Source: Dipteronia dyeriana (lineage: Eukaryota; Streptophyta; Magnoliopsida; Sapindales; Sapindaceae). Taken from it: DNA of 64,000 nucleotides. The notes under the pieces are model-generated. The model was not told the DNA's origin. It searched no databases and saw only the letters and a program-made list of their open reading frames with translations. The DNA is taken from assembly GCA_032871835.1 (NCBI GenBank), contig CM065301.1, positions 8,998,413 to 9,062,412 on the forward strand, in the 5' to 3' direction. Made by a program: the position numbers and the translations under genes. Below are positions 1 to 10,754 of the stretch, in pieces. The first letter of the stretch is position 1; every line of letters begins with the position of its first letter.

Positions 1-566
1 GATAACTGATAAAACTTCGCGGTGTAGTAATCAATTGAATGACTCCCCTGCCTTAAATTCTGTAGTCGTTGAAACATCACTCACGAGTAATTATATGGAA
101 AAAAGGTTGCTCGCATATGTTTCTTCAACTTTTCCCACGATGAAATTTTAGCTTGGCCTTGAGTAACTCTGGTCTGTTTCGACTGTTGCCACCAAGCCCC
201 TACTCTCCCTCTGAGTCTCGTAGCAATAAGCGACACACGTTTGTTCTTTGAAACTTGTTTACACTTCAGAACCTCTTCTACAACATTAATCCAATCAAAA
301 AACTTCTCCAGCTGTAGACCTCCATGGAACTCTGGAATATCGATCTTAAGGCTTGACTCTCAGCTCCTTGACTCATCAAATCCAGCCATTCTCTGTTGTG
401 GTTGAAGGGGAGTAAATGGATTCTCTTCTTCACTAGATTCATCATCGGCGTTCGGCGAATTCAGAGTCCCTTGACTTTGTGCCATCGCAGCCAGTTGTTG
501 CATTAGCGCATCCACCTGTTGTCGAAGCTGCGTAATCTTCTCTCGTTCATAATGGGTTGGGGACAT
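1..566 (-). pseudogene. Ty3/gypsy gag, 5' part, cut by window edge
   Basis: Read on the minus strand, one frame runs from the ATG at 566 to base 1. It begins with MSPTHYEREKITQLRQQVDA, then an acidic stretch and a typical retrotransposon gag core that includes IDIPEFHGGLQLEKFFDWIN, VSLIATRLRGRVGAWWQQ and LQNLRQGSHSIDYY. These are hallmarks of the gag domain of Ty3/gypsy elements, which packages element RNA. Two in-frame TGA codons (360-362 and 81-83) break the frame, so this copy is inactive. The rest of the element lies left of the window. The lineage within gypsy is my inference; a chromovirus such as Tekay/Del is likely but not proven. Confidence 0.8.
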
Positions 567-608
567 TCTGACTTCTTATTGGTAGCATGCCGACGGAATT
601 GTAACCAT

Positions 609-620
609 GCTCTAATACCA
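609..620 (-). promoter_or_regulatory. Primer binding site (initiator tRNA-Met type)
   Basis: On the minus strand this reads TGGTATTAGAGC, the usual complement of the 3' end of plant initiator tRNA-Met with one substitution (TGGTATCAGAGC is canonical). It lies four bases inside the LTR end and about 40 bases upstream of the gag ATG, as expected for a 5' LTR-PBS-gag order on the minus strand. Confidence 0.8.
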
Positions 621-624
621 AAAC

Positions 625-1127
625 TGATGTAGGTGGAAGCGATTTGAATTAGGAAATTCACACACTCACACAAGCAAAAAGCTTTCTTGCCAGGAAAAAG
701 AATAATTTAAGTGCAAAAGCTCAATCACGAATTTTATTTCACTGAAAACTGATTTTCAAACCCTAATACATTCTATTAAATAGGGAACAAAATAAAATCC
801 TAGACTACTAAACCACTCGATCAAATCAAGAAAAGAATCCCGGATAATACTAAACAAATTAAAAGAAAAATCCAAATCTAATCTCATTTGAAAAAAGAAA
901 GAAAAACCCTAATTGTCGCGCAAGTAACTTAAAGTGCTTGTACGACAAACTAAACGACCTTTTTTGGGCCTCTACTCGGCCTGATCATAAGAAATGAAGT
1001 TTCATGATAAATTGTAGAGCCCGTATGCAAAAGTTGTTCCTCTGGAAAGTTAGGCCCGTTTTGGGTGCTCCAAACGACCCAAAAACGAAAGTGAAACATG
1101 CACTGCAATACTACTACACACATAACA
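625..1127 (-). repeat. 5' LTR of the gypsy element (right edge tentative)
   Basis: The inner end is well placed: the minus strand ends ...CCTACATCA at 625, next to the PBS. The outer end is a guess at 1127, where the minus strand starts TGTTATGTG and would give an LTR of about 503 bp with TG...CA ends. The interior contains an AT-rich TATA/polyA-like stretch near 770-800. No target duplication can be tested because the other end of the element is outside the window. Confidence 0.5.
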
Positions 1128-1849
1128 TGCCCCCACAAGAAAAGCAAGAAACAAATCACACCACAACCATAAACAAGGCCAGAACAAGGGAGGCAAATGA
1201 AAAGAAAAGCAAGAATAGAAGACCTAATTCAATTGATTACACAAACACCCAAGTCAATTAACTAAACCAACAGCCAAATCAAACAAATTTTCTTTGATAA
1301 ATTAATAATATAATTCGGGAAATGGTTTGAAAGAAATCTCGATTGCGAGTTACCCAAGTGCTACGGGAGAAGTGGATGACAATATTATTGTCGTGGAGAA
1401 TAGAGAAGATGAGGAAGAAGAATCGAGGAATGAAAGAAGAAAACAAAATTGAAGGGTTTTGGTAAAGTGTTCACATCATATATGTTTTTTTAATCTATTT
1501 TTAATCTTATCCCAAGTTGCACCAAACAGATGATTACTCTATTTTGAATCTTATCCTATATTACACCAAACACAAGATAACATTAAAATTAATCTCATCC
1601 AATCCAATTATATCATATCTTATCCTATCATATCCTCTAAAAATAATCATATCATACCTCATGCACTAAACGGGGCCTAAAAGTAGTCGTCTTCTAACAC
1701 AAGCAATTTAACATTTGTAAGAATATGTGAAGATAGAGATTCTCAATCGCAACATAATGAAGATTTATGAAAGTCATGTTAGATTTCATTTTCAAGTTGT
1801 TTATTTTCGTTTTTCTTTAAATAATATATTTTTAATAGAATATTGGAGC
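1128..1849. other. Non-coding spacer, AT-rich
   Basis: No gene is supported. Between 1480 and 1680 there are repeated phrases of the type ACACCAAAC and ATCTTATCC, and the stretch ends in CACTAAACGGGGCC. It looks like the edge of a decayed non-autonomous transposon, but I could not pair its ends. Confidence 0.4.
1842..1849. repeat. Left 8-bp target duplication of the split hAT element
   Basis: ATTGGAGC lies immediately before the element start. The matching right copy at 15339-15346 is GTTGGATC, agreeing at 6 of 8 positions. An 8 bp duplication is the hAT signature; the two mismatches suggest age. Confidence 0.5.
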
Positions 1850-1887
1850 TAGAGATGCACATTTGGGGAATGAGGATGGATATAGAC

Positions 1888-1960
1888 CCCCCCCAATCAC
1901 CATCCCCATCCCCATCCCATCCCCATCCCCAGACCCTTCCCCCATTCCCCCCCCCCCCTC
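1888..1960. repeat. C-rich (ATCCCC)n-like low-complexity tract
   Basis: Short degenerate repeats of CCCCAT with runs of eight or more C. A related tract recurs at 2255-2333. The opposite strand is G-rich. The proline-rich reading frames here are products of the repeat, not genes. Confidence 0.85.
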
Positions 1961-2306
1961 ATTTCCACATTTGGGGAAAATTGGGATGGGGAATTTTGAG
2001 GGGAGGTATATCCATCCCCAACCCCAGTTCCCCATTTTCCTCGTTTCCCCATTTTTCTCGGTTTTTCATTTAATTAAAAATTACAAATTAAACTAACAAA
2101 AACAAACATTCCATTATAAATACAAAATAAAATCCATTAATACAGTAAAAATAGTAAGTGTATATATATACTTAGGGTTTCAAAGAATAAAAAAAAGATA
2201 TTAAAAAGATATTTATATATATGGGGGAAATGTGTAAATAAGGATAGAGAGAGGTCCCATCCCCATCCCCATTTCAATTTAGGGATGATTTTCATCCCCA
2301 TCTCCA

Positions 2307-2333
2307 CCCCCCCCCCCCCCCCCCCCCCCCCCC
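2307..2333. repeat. Uninterrupted run of 27 C
   Basis: A homopolymer of 27 C residues inside the hAT-type element, 26 bases before the Athila insertion point. The length may be affected by sequencing or assembly error. Confidence 0.95.
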
Positions 2334-2358
2334 AAACTCCCCAAATAGGGATGAGGAC

Positions 2359-3854
2359 TGATAACTCCCATTTCTACACTCGGTGTAGCTTCCATATCCT
2401 GTCAATTGTACTCGTTCCTGAGTAAAAATTGAGTATTTAATGGTGTATTAAGCTTGTGCAGGTTCCTGTAGCAATCCCAGGGTAATGGTGCGAAATTGAG
2501 AAAAGTTAGGGCCAAAACGGAAGAACCGAAGTCATAGGCCAAGGCTGGCATTGGTGAGGCGCCACTCGACCAGCGCCACCCTCACCAGCGCACAAGATCA
2601 GTGGTGTTACGCCGGTGAGGCGCCACTCGACCAGCGCAGCAGTACAACTCAACAGAACTTCTAGGGTTTCGTGCCTCATTCCTAAACATATAAATACCAT
2701 TTCTTAATTTATTCTTGACACCTCTTGCACTACCCTAAGCTCCAAATCCTCCCTTTACAATCCAAAACCCCAAAAAGACTACCTTTCACCCAAATCTCTT
2801 ACCTTCCACCCAAATCCTTCACCAAATAACTTCATCAAACATCTAATCCATCATCCAAACTTCAAATCCACTCTACCAAACACTAAATACCCAACCTTCC
2901 CACCATTTTCCACTACAAAAAACACAACCTTGGAGCAAAAAGGGAGCATCAAGAGAAGGAGCAAGTCAAACATATTCCACCAACCAAGAGAGAGGACATC
3001 TACACTTAGTTTATTCTTAATCTTTCTCTCTTTCATTTAGCACTTATATTTGCTTATGGCTTGTATGAAAATCACATCTTTTGTAGTCATTCCTTACATT
3101 ATGAACTAAACTCATTTTGGCTAAGGCCAAGATGAAACCTTTACTATGATTTACTAATGAAGACCACCGTTTTATTCATATTGCTTGTGTTTATGTATAT
3201 GTATTTCATGCTTTAATTTACATTGAGTGTCTAGCTAGCATTTGATGTGTATTTGGTTGGTGTGTGATGTACCGAGAGGAGAAGCACACAACGTGCTCGA
3301 TGAAATGCATGATAGATGTCTAGTAAGGTAGAAATTCTCAAGGCTAGTCTCTAGGACTCACTTAGTGAACCACTAAGCTTAATGAACTTGTGTGTATTTC
3401 GGATGACCATCGAGAGATAGGTTATTGGTGCATATAAGTGTTGTCTCTATTACTCGAGAGAGAGTAGAGACTAATAGAGGGTGTCACGGGTCTACATTCA
3501 CATTTGTATAATTTATTCATAATTGTGTGTCTATAAATTGGTGATGATTGGTTATGTGGATTCAAGGTCTTAGCCTAAGTTCCTAATAGCAATACAAACA
3601 CTTGCTTGTGTGTGACTTTGACTTGTTTGCTTGTTGGTTAAGTTTCATTAGTTGCATTCTAGGAGTAGTTTATAGTTAATTAGTGTTAGTAGTATAATTA
3701 AATCATCAAATATTTGCTTGTCTAAATAGTAGTGTAATCAATTGGCAATCAATTGTGGTAATCAATTCATCAATCCTCGTGGAACGAATCTTATTTATCA
3801 TTGTACTACTCCCACGGCTCGGTACTATTACAGGTGCTCATTTAGGAGTGATCA
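2359..3854 (+). repeat. 5' LTR of the Athila-type element
   Basis: 1496 bp, starting TGATAACTCC and ending GTGATCA. It contains a TATAAATA box at 2689-2696. Just upstream lies a GC-rich module with two identical 24-base units (2553-2576 and 2614-2637) that can form hairpins. It matches the 3' LTR at 13794-15294 over its full length. Confidence 0.92.
2689..2696 (+). promoter_or_regulatory. TATA box of the 5' LTR
   Basis: TATAAATA, about 330 bases into the LTR, directly after the GC-rich repeated module. The same box is at 14124-14131 in the 3' LTR. Confidence 0.65.
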
Positions 3855-3859
3855 ATTTT

Positions 3860-3877
3860 TGGCACCGCTGCCGGGGA
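3860..3877 (+). promoter_or_regulatory. Primer binding site of the Athila-type element
   Basis: TGGCACCGCTGCCGGGGA, five bases after the 5' LTR. This is very close to the TGGCGCCGTTGCCGGGGA type PBS used by Athila and related gypsy lineages. Confidence 0.85.
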
Positions 3878-3975
3878 TTGAGCAGTTTATTGATATCACT
3901 ACTAGTTGATTCATTACTAATTTAGACTTTTTACTTTGTGTTAATTTTCTTTTGATTGTAGGTTGTTGCTCTTGT

Positions 3976-5663
3976 ATGCATCATAGTACAAGGAGTAACA
4001 ATTTACAGGATTTGAGGTTCGATCCGGATATTAAGGGAACGACTCAGAGAAATAGAAGGATTGGAAGGCTAGCAGTGGAAGACGAAGTGGGGGATCAAGA
4101 TCCCATATTAGCTGCAGCCCAAGGGGGGCAAAATGAGCTAAATGGGGAAGATGATAGAGCCATGAGAGATTATGTGATGCCAGGGTGGATTCAAACGTAT
4201 CACCAATTTATCTTCCAACAATAGCCATAAACAACTTTAAGATCAAATCCCATGTCTTTCAAATGTTGACAATGATGGGACAATTTGGTGGTTTACCAAG
4301 TGAAGACCTCAACTGGCATTTGAGGAATTTTGATCAAATTTGCTCAACATTCAAGATCAACGAGGCTACAAATAATACAATTCGGTTAAGGATCTTTCCT
4401 TTTTCATTGAAGGACCGAGCTAAGGCTTGGTATGATTCATTGGCACCAGGATCGATTACTACTTGGGATGAGTTGGCCCAAGCATTCTTAAGCAAGTACT
4501 TCCCTCCCGGAAAAGCGGCACAATTGATGAATGAAATTCATGAATTCTCCCAATTCGAATCGAAATCTTTGTATGAAGCATGAGAGATATACAAGGAGTT
4601 GTTAAGGAAATGTCCATGTCATGGGAGACCGAAATGGTCAATTGTGGAGAAATTCTACCGGGGTATGAACTTATCCACTCGTCAATTTGTGGATGCTTCG
4701 GCGGGTGGTTCTTTGATGAACAAGTCGATGGATGCAGCTTATGACTTAATTGAAGAAATGTCAATTGCAAATAGTTATTAAGGGGATGACCAAAAGGTAC
4801 CAAGGAATGCACCCGGCATGGTGGCAGTTGATCAAATGACCGCAATGCAAGCTCAAATAGAGGCTTTGTCCAACAAAGTTAGCAAGTTGGCAAGCTCTAG
4901 TACAACCCAAGTGAATATAGTGAATTGTGATTGGTGTTCAGGGCCTCATGAAAGTGTAGATTGCCAAGCCGGAAACCCATTCGCAAAAGGATCCACAGAA
5001 CATGTTTCCTTTGTGAACTACAACAAAAAGTTTCCCTACCACAACTCCAACAACCAAAACCCTAACCCAAACAATAACCCTTATTCCAACACCTATAATA
5101 CCGGGTGGAGAAATCACCCTAACTTCTCATGGAAAGACAACCTACAACCCTAACAACACCAATCAACTTTCAAACCACCCAGATTTACCATACCACAACA
5201 AGCCTCTCTTAATCAACAACCCCACTTCTAAAATCAACCCCACCAACATCTAACCGAGAGAAAACCGATAATTGAAGACTTGCTGTCCAAGTACATGGTT
5301 AAGCTTGACAATCGGATGGAGACCCAAGACTTGCCATTGAAGAAACTCGATACCAAAGTTGATCACATTGCACAACATTCACAAGCCGCAATTCAAAATC
5401 TCGAAGCACAAATTGGGCAATTGGCTAAAGAGTCTCAAGTTCGCCAACAAGGAACCTTGCCAAGTGACACGGTGATTAATCCCAAGAAGCAATGCAAGGC
5501 AATCAATTTGAGAAGTGGTAAGGAAGTTGAGCTTCCTAAGGACTTTGGGAAAGGACAAGAAGTTGTGGTTGAAGACAATGAGACATTTGAAGACCCATCG
5601 GTGGAGGAGAACCAAGTTAATGTGCTCCCAAATACTTCTCATTATTTACCTCCACCACCATAA
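3976..5663 (+). pseudogene. Athila gag
   Basis: Starts at ATG 3976 (MHHSTRSNN). The frame shifts near 4200, then follows the gag core with LRIFPFSLKDRAKAWYDSLA and FLSKYFPPGKAAQLMNEI. A TGA at 4580-4582 and a TAA near 4779 interrupt it. A zinc-knuckle-like motif CDWCSGPHESVDC (about 4928-4966) and the conserved CKAINLRSGKEVELP stretch (about 5490-5535) follow. The product would be the capsid/nucleocapsid polyprotein that packages the element RNA. At least two nonsense changes and one frameshift mean it is not expressible as a single protein. Confidence 0.85.
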
Positions 5664-5747
5664 GTGAAGGCATATGTTCCTCCCATTCCCTGCCCATAAC
5701 GATTAAGGAAGCATAAAGATTAAAGATCCCCAACATTTTGTCAATTC

Positions 5748-6593
5748 TTGGAAATTTTCAAGAAGTTACACATAAATATCCCATTCAACGAAGCCTTAGC
5801 ACAAATGCCCAAGCATACCAAGTTTTTGAAGGAGCTCTTAGCGAACAAGAAGAAATTGGAAGATTGTGAAATGGTGCCTCTAAATGAAGAGTGTAGTGCA
5901 ATATTACAAAACAAGTTGTCTCTAAAATTGCAAGATCCCGGGAAATTCACCATTCCATGCACCATTGGCACATCGAAGTTTGGAAAGGCATTGATCGACT
6001 CTGGAGCAAGTATCAATTTGATGCCCTTTTCGGTGTTTGAAAAGTTAAATGTTGGAGAGGTGAAACCAACACACATGACACTTCAATTAGTGGATCGGTC
6101 ACTCAAATACCCAAGAGGGGTCTTGGAAGATGTACTAGTGAAAGTGGAGAGTTTGTACTTCCCCGTAGACTTTGTTATCCTTGAGATGGAGGAAGATGTT
6201 GAAATTCCGTTGCTTTTGGGAAGACCATTCTTAAAAATGGTGGGTGCTTTGATTGATTTTAAGGATGAAAAAATGACTTTATGGGTTGGGGAAGACAATG
6301 TTGAATTTGACTTGAGGAAAGCCATGAAAATGCCTAGAGAGGCCGAGAGTTGTTCAAGAATTGAAGTGGTGGATCCCATAATTCGAGAGTATGTGCAAAA
6401 AGAGAGTCCTAAGGAGCCCCAAGAGGCTTGCATTGTGCACAGTGCAAGTGAAGACGATGCTGATGCAGACATAGCAGAGTGTGCCTTGCACTTGAGCTCT
6501 CTACCCTTGAAGAGTTGCAGAAATATGAACCATTTTGAAGAACTCGGAGTTGGGAAGCCAAAGCTACCCCCATCCATTGAGAAACTGCCTTAA
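5748..6593 (+). pseudogene. Athila aspartic protease region
   Basis: An open stretch of 281 residues in the pol region. It holds the retropepsin-like active site ALIDSGASINLMPFSVFEKL at about 5990-6050 and the flap-like VILEMEEDVEIPLLLGRPFL at about 6170-6230. The protease would cut the gag-pol polyprotein. A TAA at 6591-6593 separates it from the reverse transcriptase. The catalytic D-S-G triplet is kept. Confidence 0.85.
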
Positions 6594-6599
6594 CTAGAG

Positions 6600-8494
6600 T
6601 TGAAGCAACTACCATCTCACTTGAGGTATGCCTTTTTAGGGGAATCATCATCACTTCCGGTTATCATTTCGGATTCTTTGACAAGACTTGAAGAAGAGAA
6701 GTTGCTAAGAGTCTTAAGAGATCACAAAAAGGCAATTGGATGGTCCATCTCGGATATAAGAGGTATTAGTCCGACTTTGTGCATGCATAAAATACTAATG
6801 GAAGAATATCATAATCCATCGGTAGAGCATCAAAGGAGGCTAAATCCCAACATGCAAGAAGTAGTTAGAGCGGAGGTCTTGAAACTACTAGATGCGGGTA
6901 TCATCTATCCAATTTCGGATAGTAAATGGGTTAGTCCGGTGCAAGTAGTCCCAAAGAAGGGAGGAATGACGGTGGTTCCAAATGACAACAATGAATTGAT
7001 CCCTCAAAGAACAGTCACCGGGTGGAGAGTATGTATAGACTATCGAAAGTTGAACAACGCCACTCGGAATGACCATTTCCCACTCCCGTTCATAGATCAA
7101 ATGTTGGAGAGGTTGGCCGGTCATGACTACTATTGTTTCCTTGATGGGTATTCCGACTACAACCAAATCCCTATTGCCCCCAAAGACTAAGAGAATACCA
7201 CTTTTACTTGTCCCTATGGCACATTTGCATATAGAAGAATGCCATTTGGGTTATGCAATGCACCGACCACTTTCCAACGGTGCATGATGGCAATATTCTC
7301 GGATATGGTGGAGAGGTTTATAGAAGTGTTCATGGATGACTTCTCAGTTTTTGGATCCTCCTTTGATAATTATTTGAAGAACTTGGGATTAGTTTTGCAA
7401 CGGTGTGAAGAATACAATTTGGTACTAAATTGGAGAAGTGCCATTTTATGGCTAAAGAGGGCATTGTGTTAGGTCATCGGATCTCATCCAAAGGGATTGA
7501 AGTAGATATAGCCAAAATAGAAGTCATAGAGAAGCTACCTTCTCCCACCTCAATCAAGGGCATTAGGAGCTTTTTTGGACATGCCGGGTTCTATAGACGC
7601 TTCATCAAAGATTTCTTAAAAATCACGAAGCCCCTTTACAACTTGTTAGTGAAAGACACCCCCTTTAATTTTGATGAAGATTGCCTCCTCGCATTTGAGA
7701 AGTTAAAGAATGAGCTTACATCCACCCTTATCATGTCGGCCTCCGATTGGGCCCTTCCGTTCGAACTCATGTGTGATGCGAGTGATTATATGGTGGGAGC
7801 CATTTTGGGGCAAATAAAAGATAAGAAGCTCCATGTAATTTACTATGCAAGCCAAACCCTTAATGATACTCAAGTAAATTATGTCACCACAGAAAATGAG
7901 CTTTTGACCATTGTATTTGCCTTTGACAATTTTTGGTCCTATCTAGTGGGATCTAAAGTGATTGTGTACACCGATTATGCGGTAATCAAGTATTTAATGA
8001 GAAAGTAAGACTCCAAGCCACGGCTTCTAAGGTGGGTGCTCTTGCTTCAAGAGTTTGACTTAGAGATCTGCGATAAAAAAGGATCGGAGAATTGGGTGGC
8101 AGATCACCTTTCAAGACTAGAGAGGGGAGAAGAAACTGAAACCTCAAACCCCATCAATGAGCACTTTCTGGAAGAGCATCTACTAGTGGTCCAAGAATTA
8201 ATGACTCATTGGTTTGCTGATTTTGTGAATTATCTAGCAAGTGAGGTCATGCCGGTGGAGATGACTTTCCACCAAAAGAGGAAGTTCTTTTCCAATGCAA
8301 AGTCATACTTATGGGATGAGCCACTCCTTTTCTGGGTTTATGGTGATGGATTCATTCGAAGATGTGTACCCGATGAAGAGATGAGGGATATCCTCATGCA
8401 TTGCCACTATAAAGAGTGTGTGGGTCACTTTAGAGCAATTAGAACCGCAATGATGGTCCTCCAATCAGGGTTCTATTGGCCTACATTATTTTGA
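6600..8494 (+). pseudogene. Athila reverse transcriptase and RNase H
   Basis: The RT motifs appear in order: VSPVQVVPKKGGMTVVP, VCIDYRKLNNATRNDHFPLP, then after an in-frame TAA at 7188-7190 the palm motifs RRMPFGLCNAPTTFQRCM and FMDDFSVFG. A frameshift follows near 7430. RNase H follows with ELMCDASDYMVGAILGQ and IYYASQTLNDTQVNY, and a further stop at about 8006-8008. The integrase zinc-binding start ([12 protein letters not shown]) lies at about 8398. The catalytic Asp residues of RT are still present although the frame is broken several times. Confidence 0.88.
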
Positions 8495-9480
8495 GATGCA
8501 CAGAGTTTTATAGAAGCATGTGACCGGTGCTAAAGAACCGGTAATATTAGTAAGAGGAATGAGATGCAACTCAATGTAATGCTTGAAATGGAATTGTTTG
8601 ATGTATGGGGTGTTGATTTCCTGGGACCATTTCCAAGCTCTTATGGTAACCAATATATCTTAGTGGCGGTTGACTACGTGTTGAAATGGGTGGAAGCCAT
8701 ATCCACACCCAAGAATGATGCCATTGTGGTCACTAAATTCCTAAAGAAGAACATCTTCACAAGATTTGGTACTCCAAGAGCGATCATTAGTGATGGAGAC
8801 TCTCATTTTTGCAACAAGTTGTTTGAAAGTTTATTGAAGAAGTGTGGTGTGAAGCATCAGATCACTACCCCTTACCATCCGTAAGCAAATGGTCAAGTGG
8901 AGATGTCAAATTGGGAGATCAAGAGCATTCTAGAGAAGAAGGTGGGAAACCGATGAAAGGATTGGGCTAAGTAACTTGATGATGCTCTTTGGGCATATAG
9001 GACAGCATTCAAAACCCCGTTAGGCATGTCTCCATATAAGCTTGTCTATGGTAAGGCATGTCACCTTCCGGTTGAGCTTGAACACAAGGCATATTGGGCA
9101 ATCAAAAAGTTGAATTTTGATATGCAAGTGGTAGGAGAGAAGAGATTGCTCCAACTCAATGAACTTGATGAGATTCGGCTTGAAGCATATGCGAATGCTC
9201 GGATATACAAGGAGAAGACCAAGAAGTGGCATGACAGAAGAATTGTGGAGAAAAACTTTCAAGTGGGGAATCAAGTTATCCTATTTAACTCAAGACTCCG
9301 TTTATTTCCCGGGAAGCTCAAAAGTAGATGGAAAGGTCTCTATACCGTCAGTCAAGTGTTTCCGTACGGAATCGTGGAAATTGAAAATTGAGCAAAGGAG
9401 AGGTTCAAAGTGAATGGGTAAAGACTTAAACTCTATTGGGGGAGTGCTTTAGAGGAGCCGAAGGAGACGATTCTTCTTAA
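8495..9480 (+). pseudogene. Athila integrase core and C-terminus
   Basis: The zinc-finger cysteines (FIEACDRC) lie at 8507-8530, followed by the DDE core. The first Asp is in [16 protein letters not shown] (8611-8660), the second in IISDGDSHF (about 8785-8815), and the glutamate in NWEIKSILEK (about 8908-8940). Stops interrupt the frame at 8492, 8531, 8882 and near 8954. The C-terminal part ([20 protein letters not shown] onward, 9026-9391) is open and ends with a stop at 9389-9391. It would insert the cDNA into the genome. Inactive here. Confidence 0.87.
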
Positions 9481-10754
9481 AGAACCTACTTGAGGAATCA
9501 TAAAAAATGGAGGTACCATATTGTAAATAGTAGTTAGGTCATTTTTCTTTCGTAAATTTCGTTTTTATTTTGAGTTTGTTATTACTGCAACGTTGAGTTT
9601 TTCCTTTTCCAAGCATGGATCATACATTGTGAACTTGTTTTGAAAAGATTGGATGCAATATGGACAATGCATACTTTAGGTTTGGTGGTTAAAAAAAATA
9701 AAAAAAATTGGAAAGTTAGAATTGTATTAAACTCATGCGATGATGTGCTTTGTTGAGTTTCATGAGTGTGCAGGATTTTTTTTTGCTAAAAGAGAACTCA
9801 AAATGGGCAAAATGGTTACTAGAAGACCAATTGGAGAGGAAAACAAGCTTGGCGCCACTCGAGCGGCACAGCACATGAGCACCACCAGCACCAATCGCCA
9901 GAGAGCTGCGTTGGTGGCGTGCGTTGGTGTGGCGCTTGTCCACTAGCGCACAAGCAAAAAGTTGGACCAGTCATTTAGTGGAACGACAACGTTTTGGCAC
10001 AAAACGCATATGCGCTGGTGCACATGCGCACATCGACGCTGCTCAACCAGCGCATATGTCAGATGCGCGAGGATTAAATCCTATCAATGAGCAGCAGTTG
10101 TTCATTCTCTCAAATACAACTCAAAACACTCTCTTCTTCCTCTCCACTCTCTCATGCACGAAATTGGTAAGTCCTCACATAAACCCTCTTGTTTTTCATC
10201 ACTTTCCTCCCAATCTTGCATGCAAATTCCTTTCTACACAATCTAGGGCATAGATTTGGGATTTTTATGTGTTAAGGTTTAGAATTTGGGGATTTCTAGT
10301 TGAGACACTTGCATTGCCCGAAATTGGATGATTTGTTGCTTGGGTTTTGTCTATTTGTATTTTTACACATCATTTAGCATTTGTTGATGTGAAATTGGTC
10401 TCGAATTATTTTGTATGGTGAATTTGGCATTGTTCTTGGGTATTGGTTAATTGACTGTGGAATTTGGGGTGTGGCGTTTGATTTTATGGATATAGAAGTG
10501 CTTGTGGAGGTGCTCGGTTGCACCTAGTGCTATTTTGTGTGCCGTTTTAGGGGTTGGTTTATCGAGTTTTCAGCAGAAATTTTGTCCGTGTGGGTTTAAA
10601 TATGGGTAAATCAAGGACTACTGCAGGGGGATTACCTCAAGTTTCCACAGGTACCTCTAGAGGCAGAAAATGGCAAGCCACATAATCGGAGCCACTTGTT
10701 GAGAATAAAGACTACCACAGAAGTCTTCAGAAACTCTGACAAACAGCTGTAATT

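Larger units (their letters stand above)
1850..2358. mobile_element. hAT-type non-autonomous element, left part
   Basis: The element begins TAGAGATGCACATTT, a typical hAT terminal inverted repeat. Its inverted partner (AAATGTGCATCTCT) is found at about 15325-15337, beyond the Athila retrotransposon. The interior is rich in CCCCAT repeats and contains a 27-base C run. No transposase is present. Taken together with 15300-15338 the element would be about 545 bp, so it is a MITE-like hAT derivative later split by the retrotransposon at 2359. Confidence 0.65.

Noticed and set aside
1832..2096. Proline- and glycine-rich open frames on both strands
   Set aside because: They are translations of the CCCCAT repeat and C runs inside the hAT-type element; no start context or domain.
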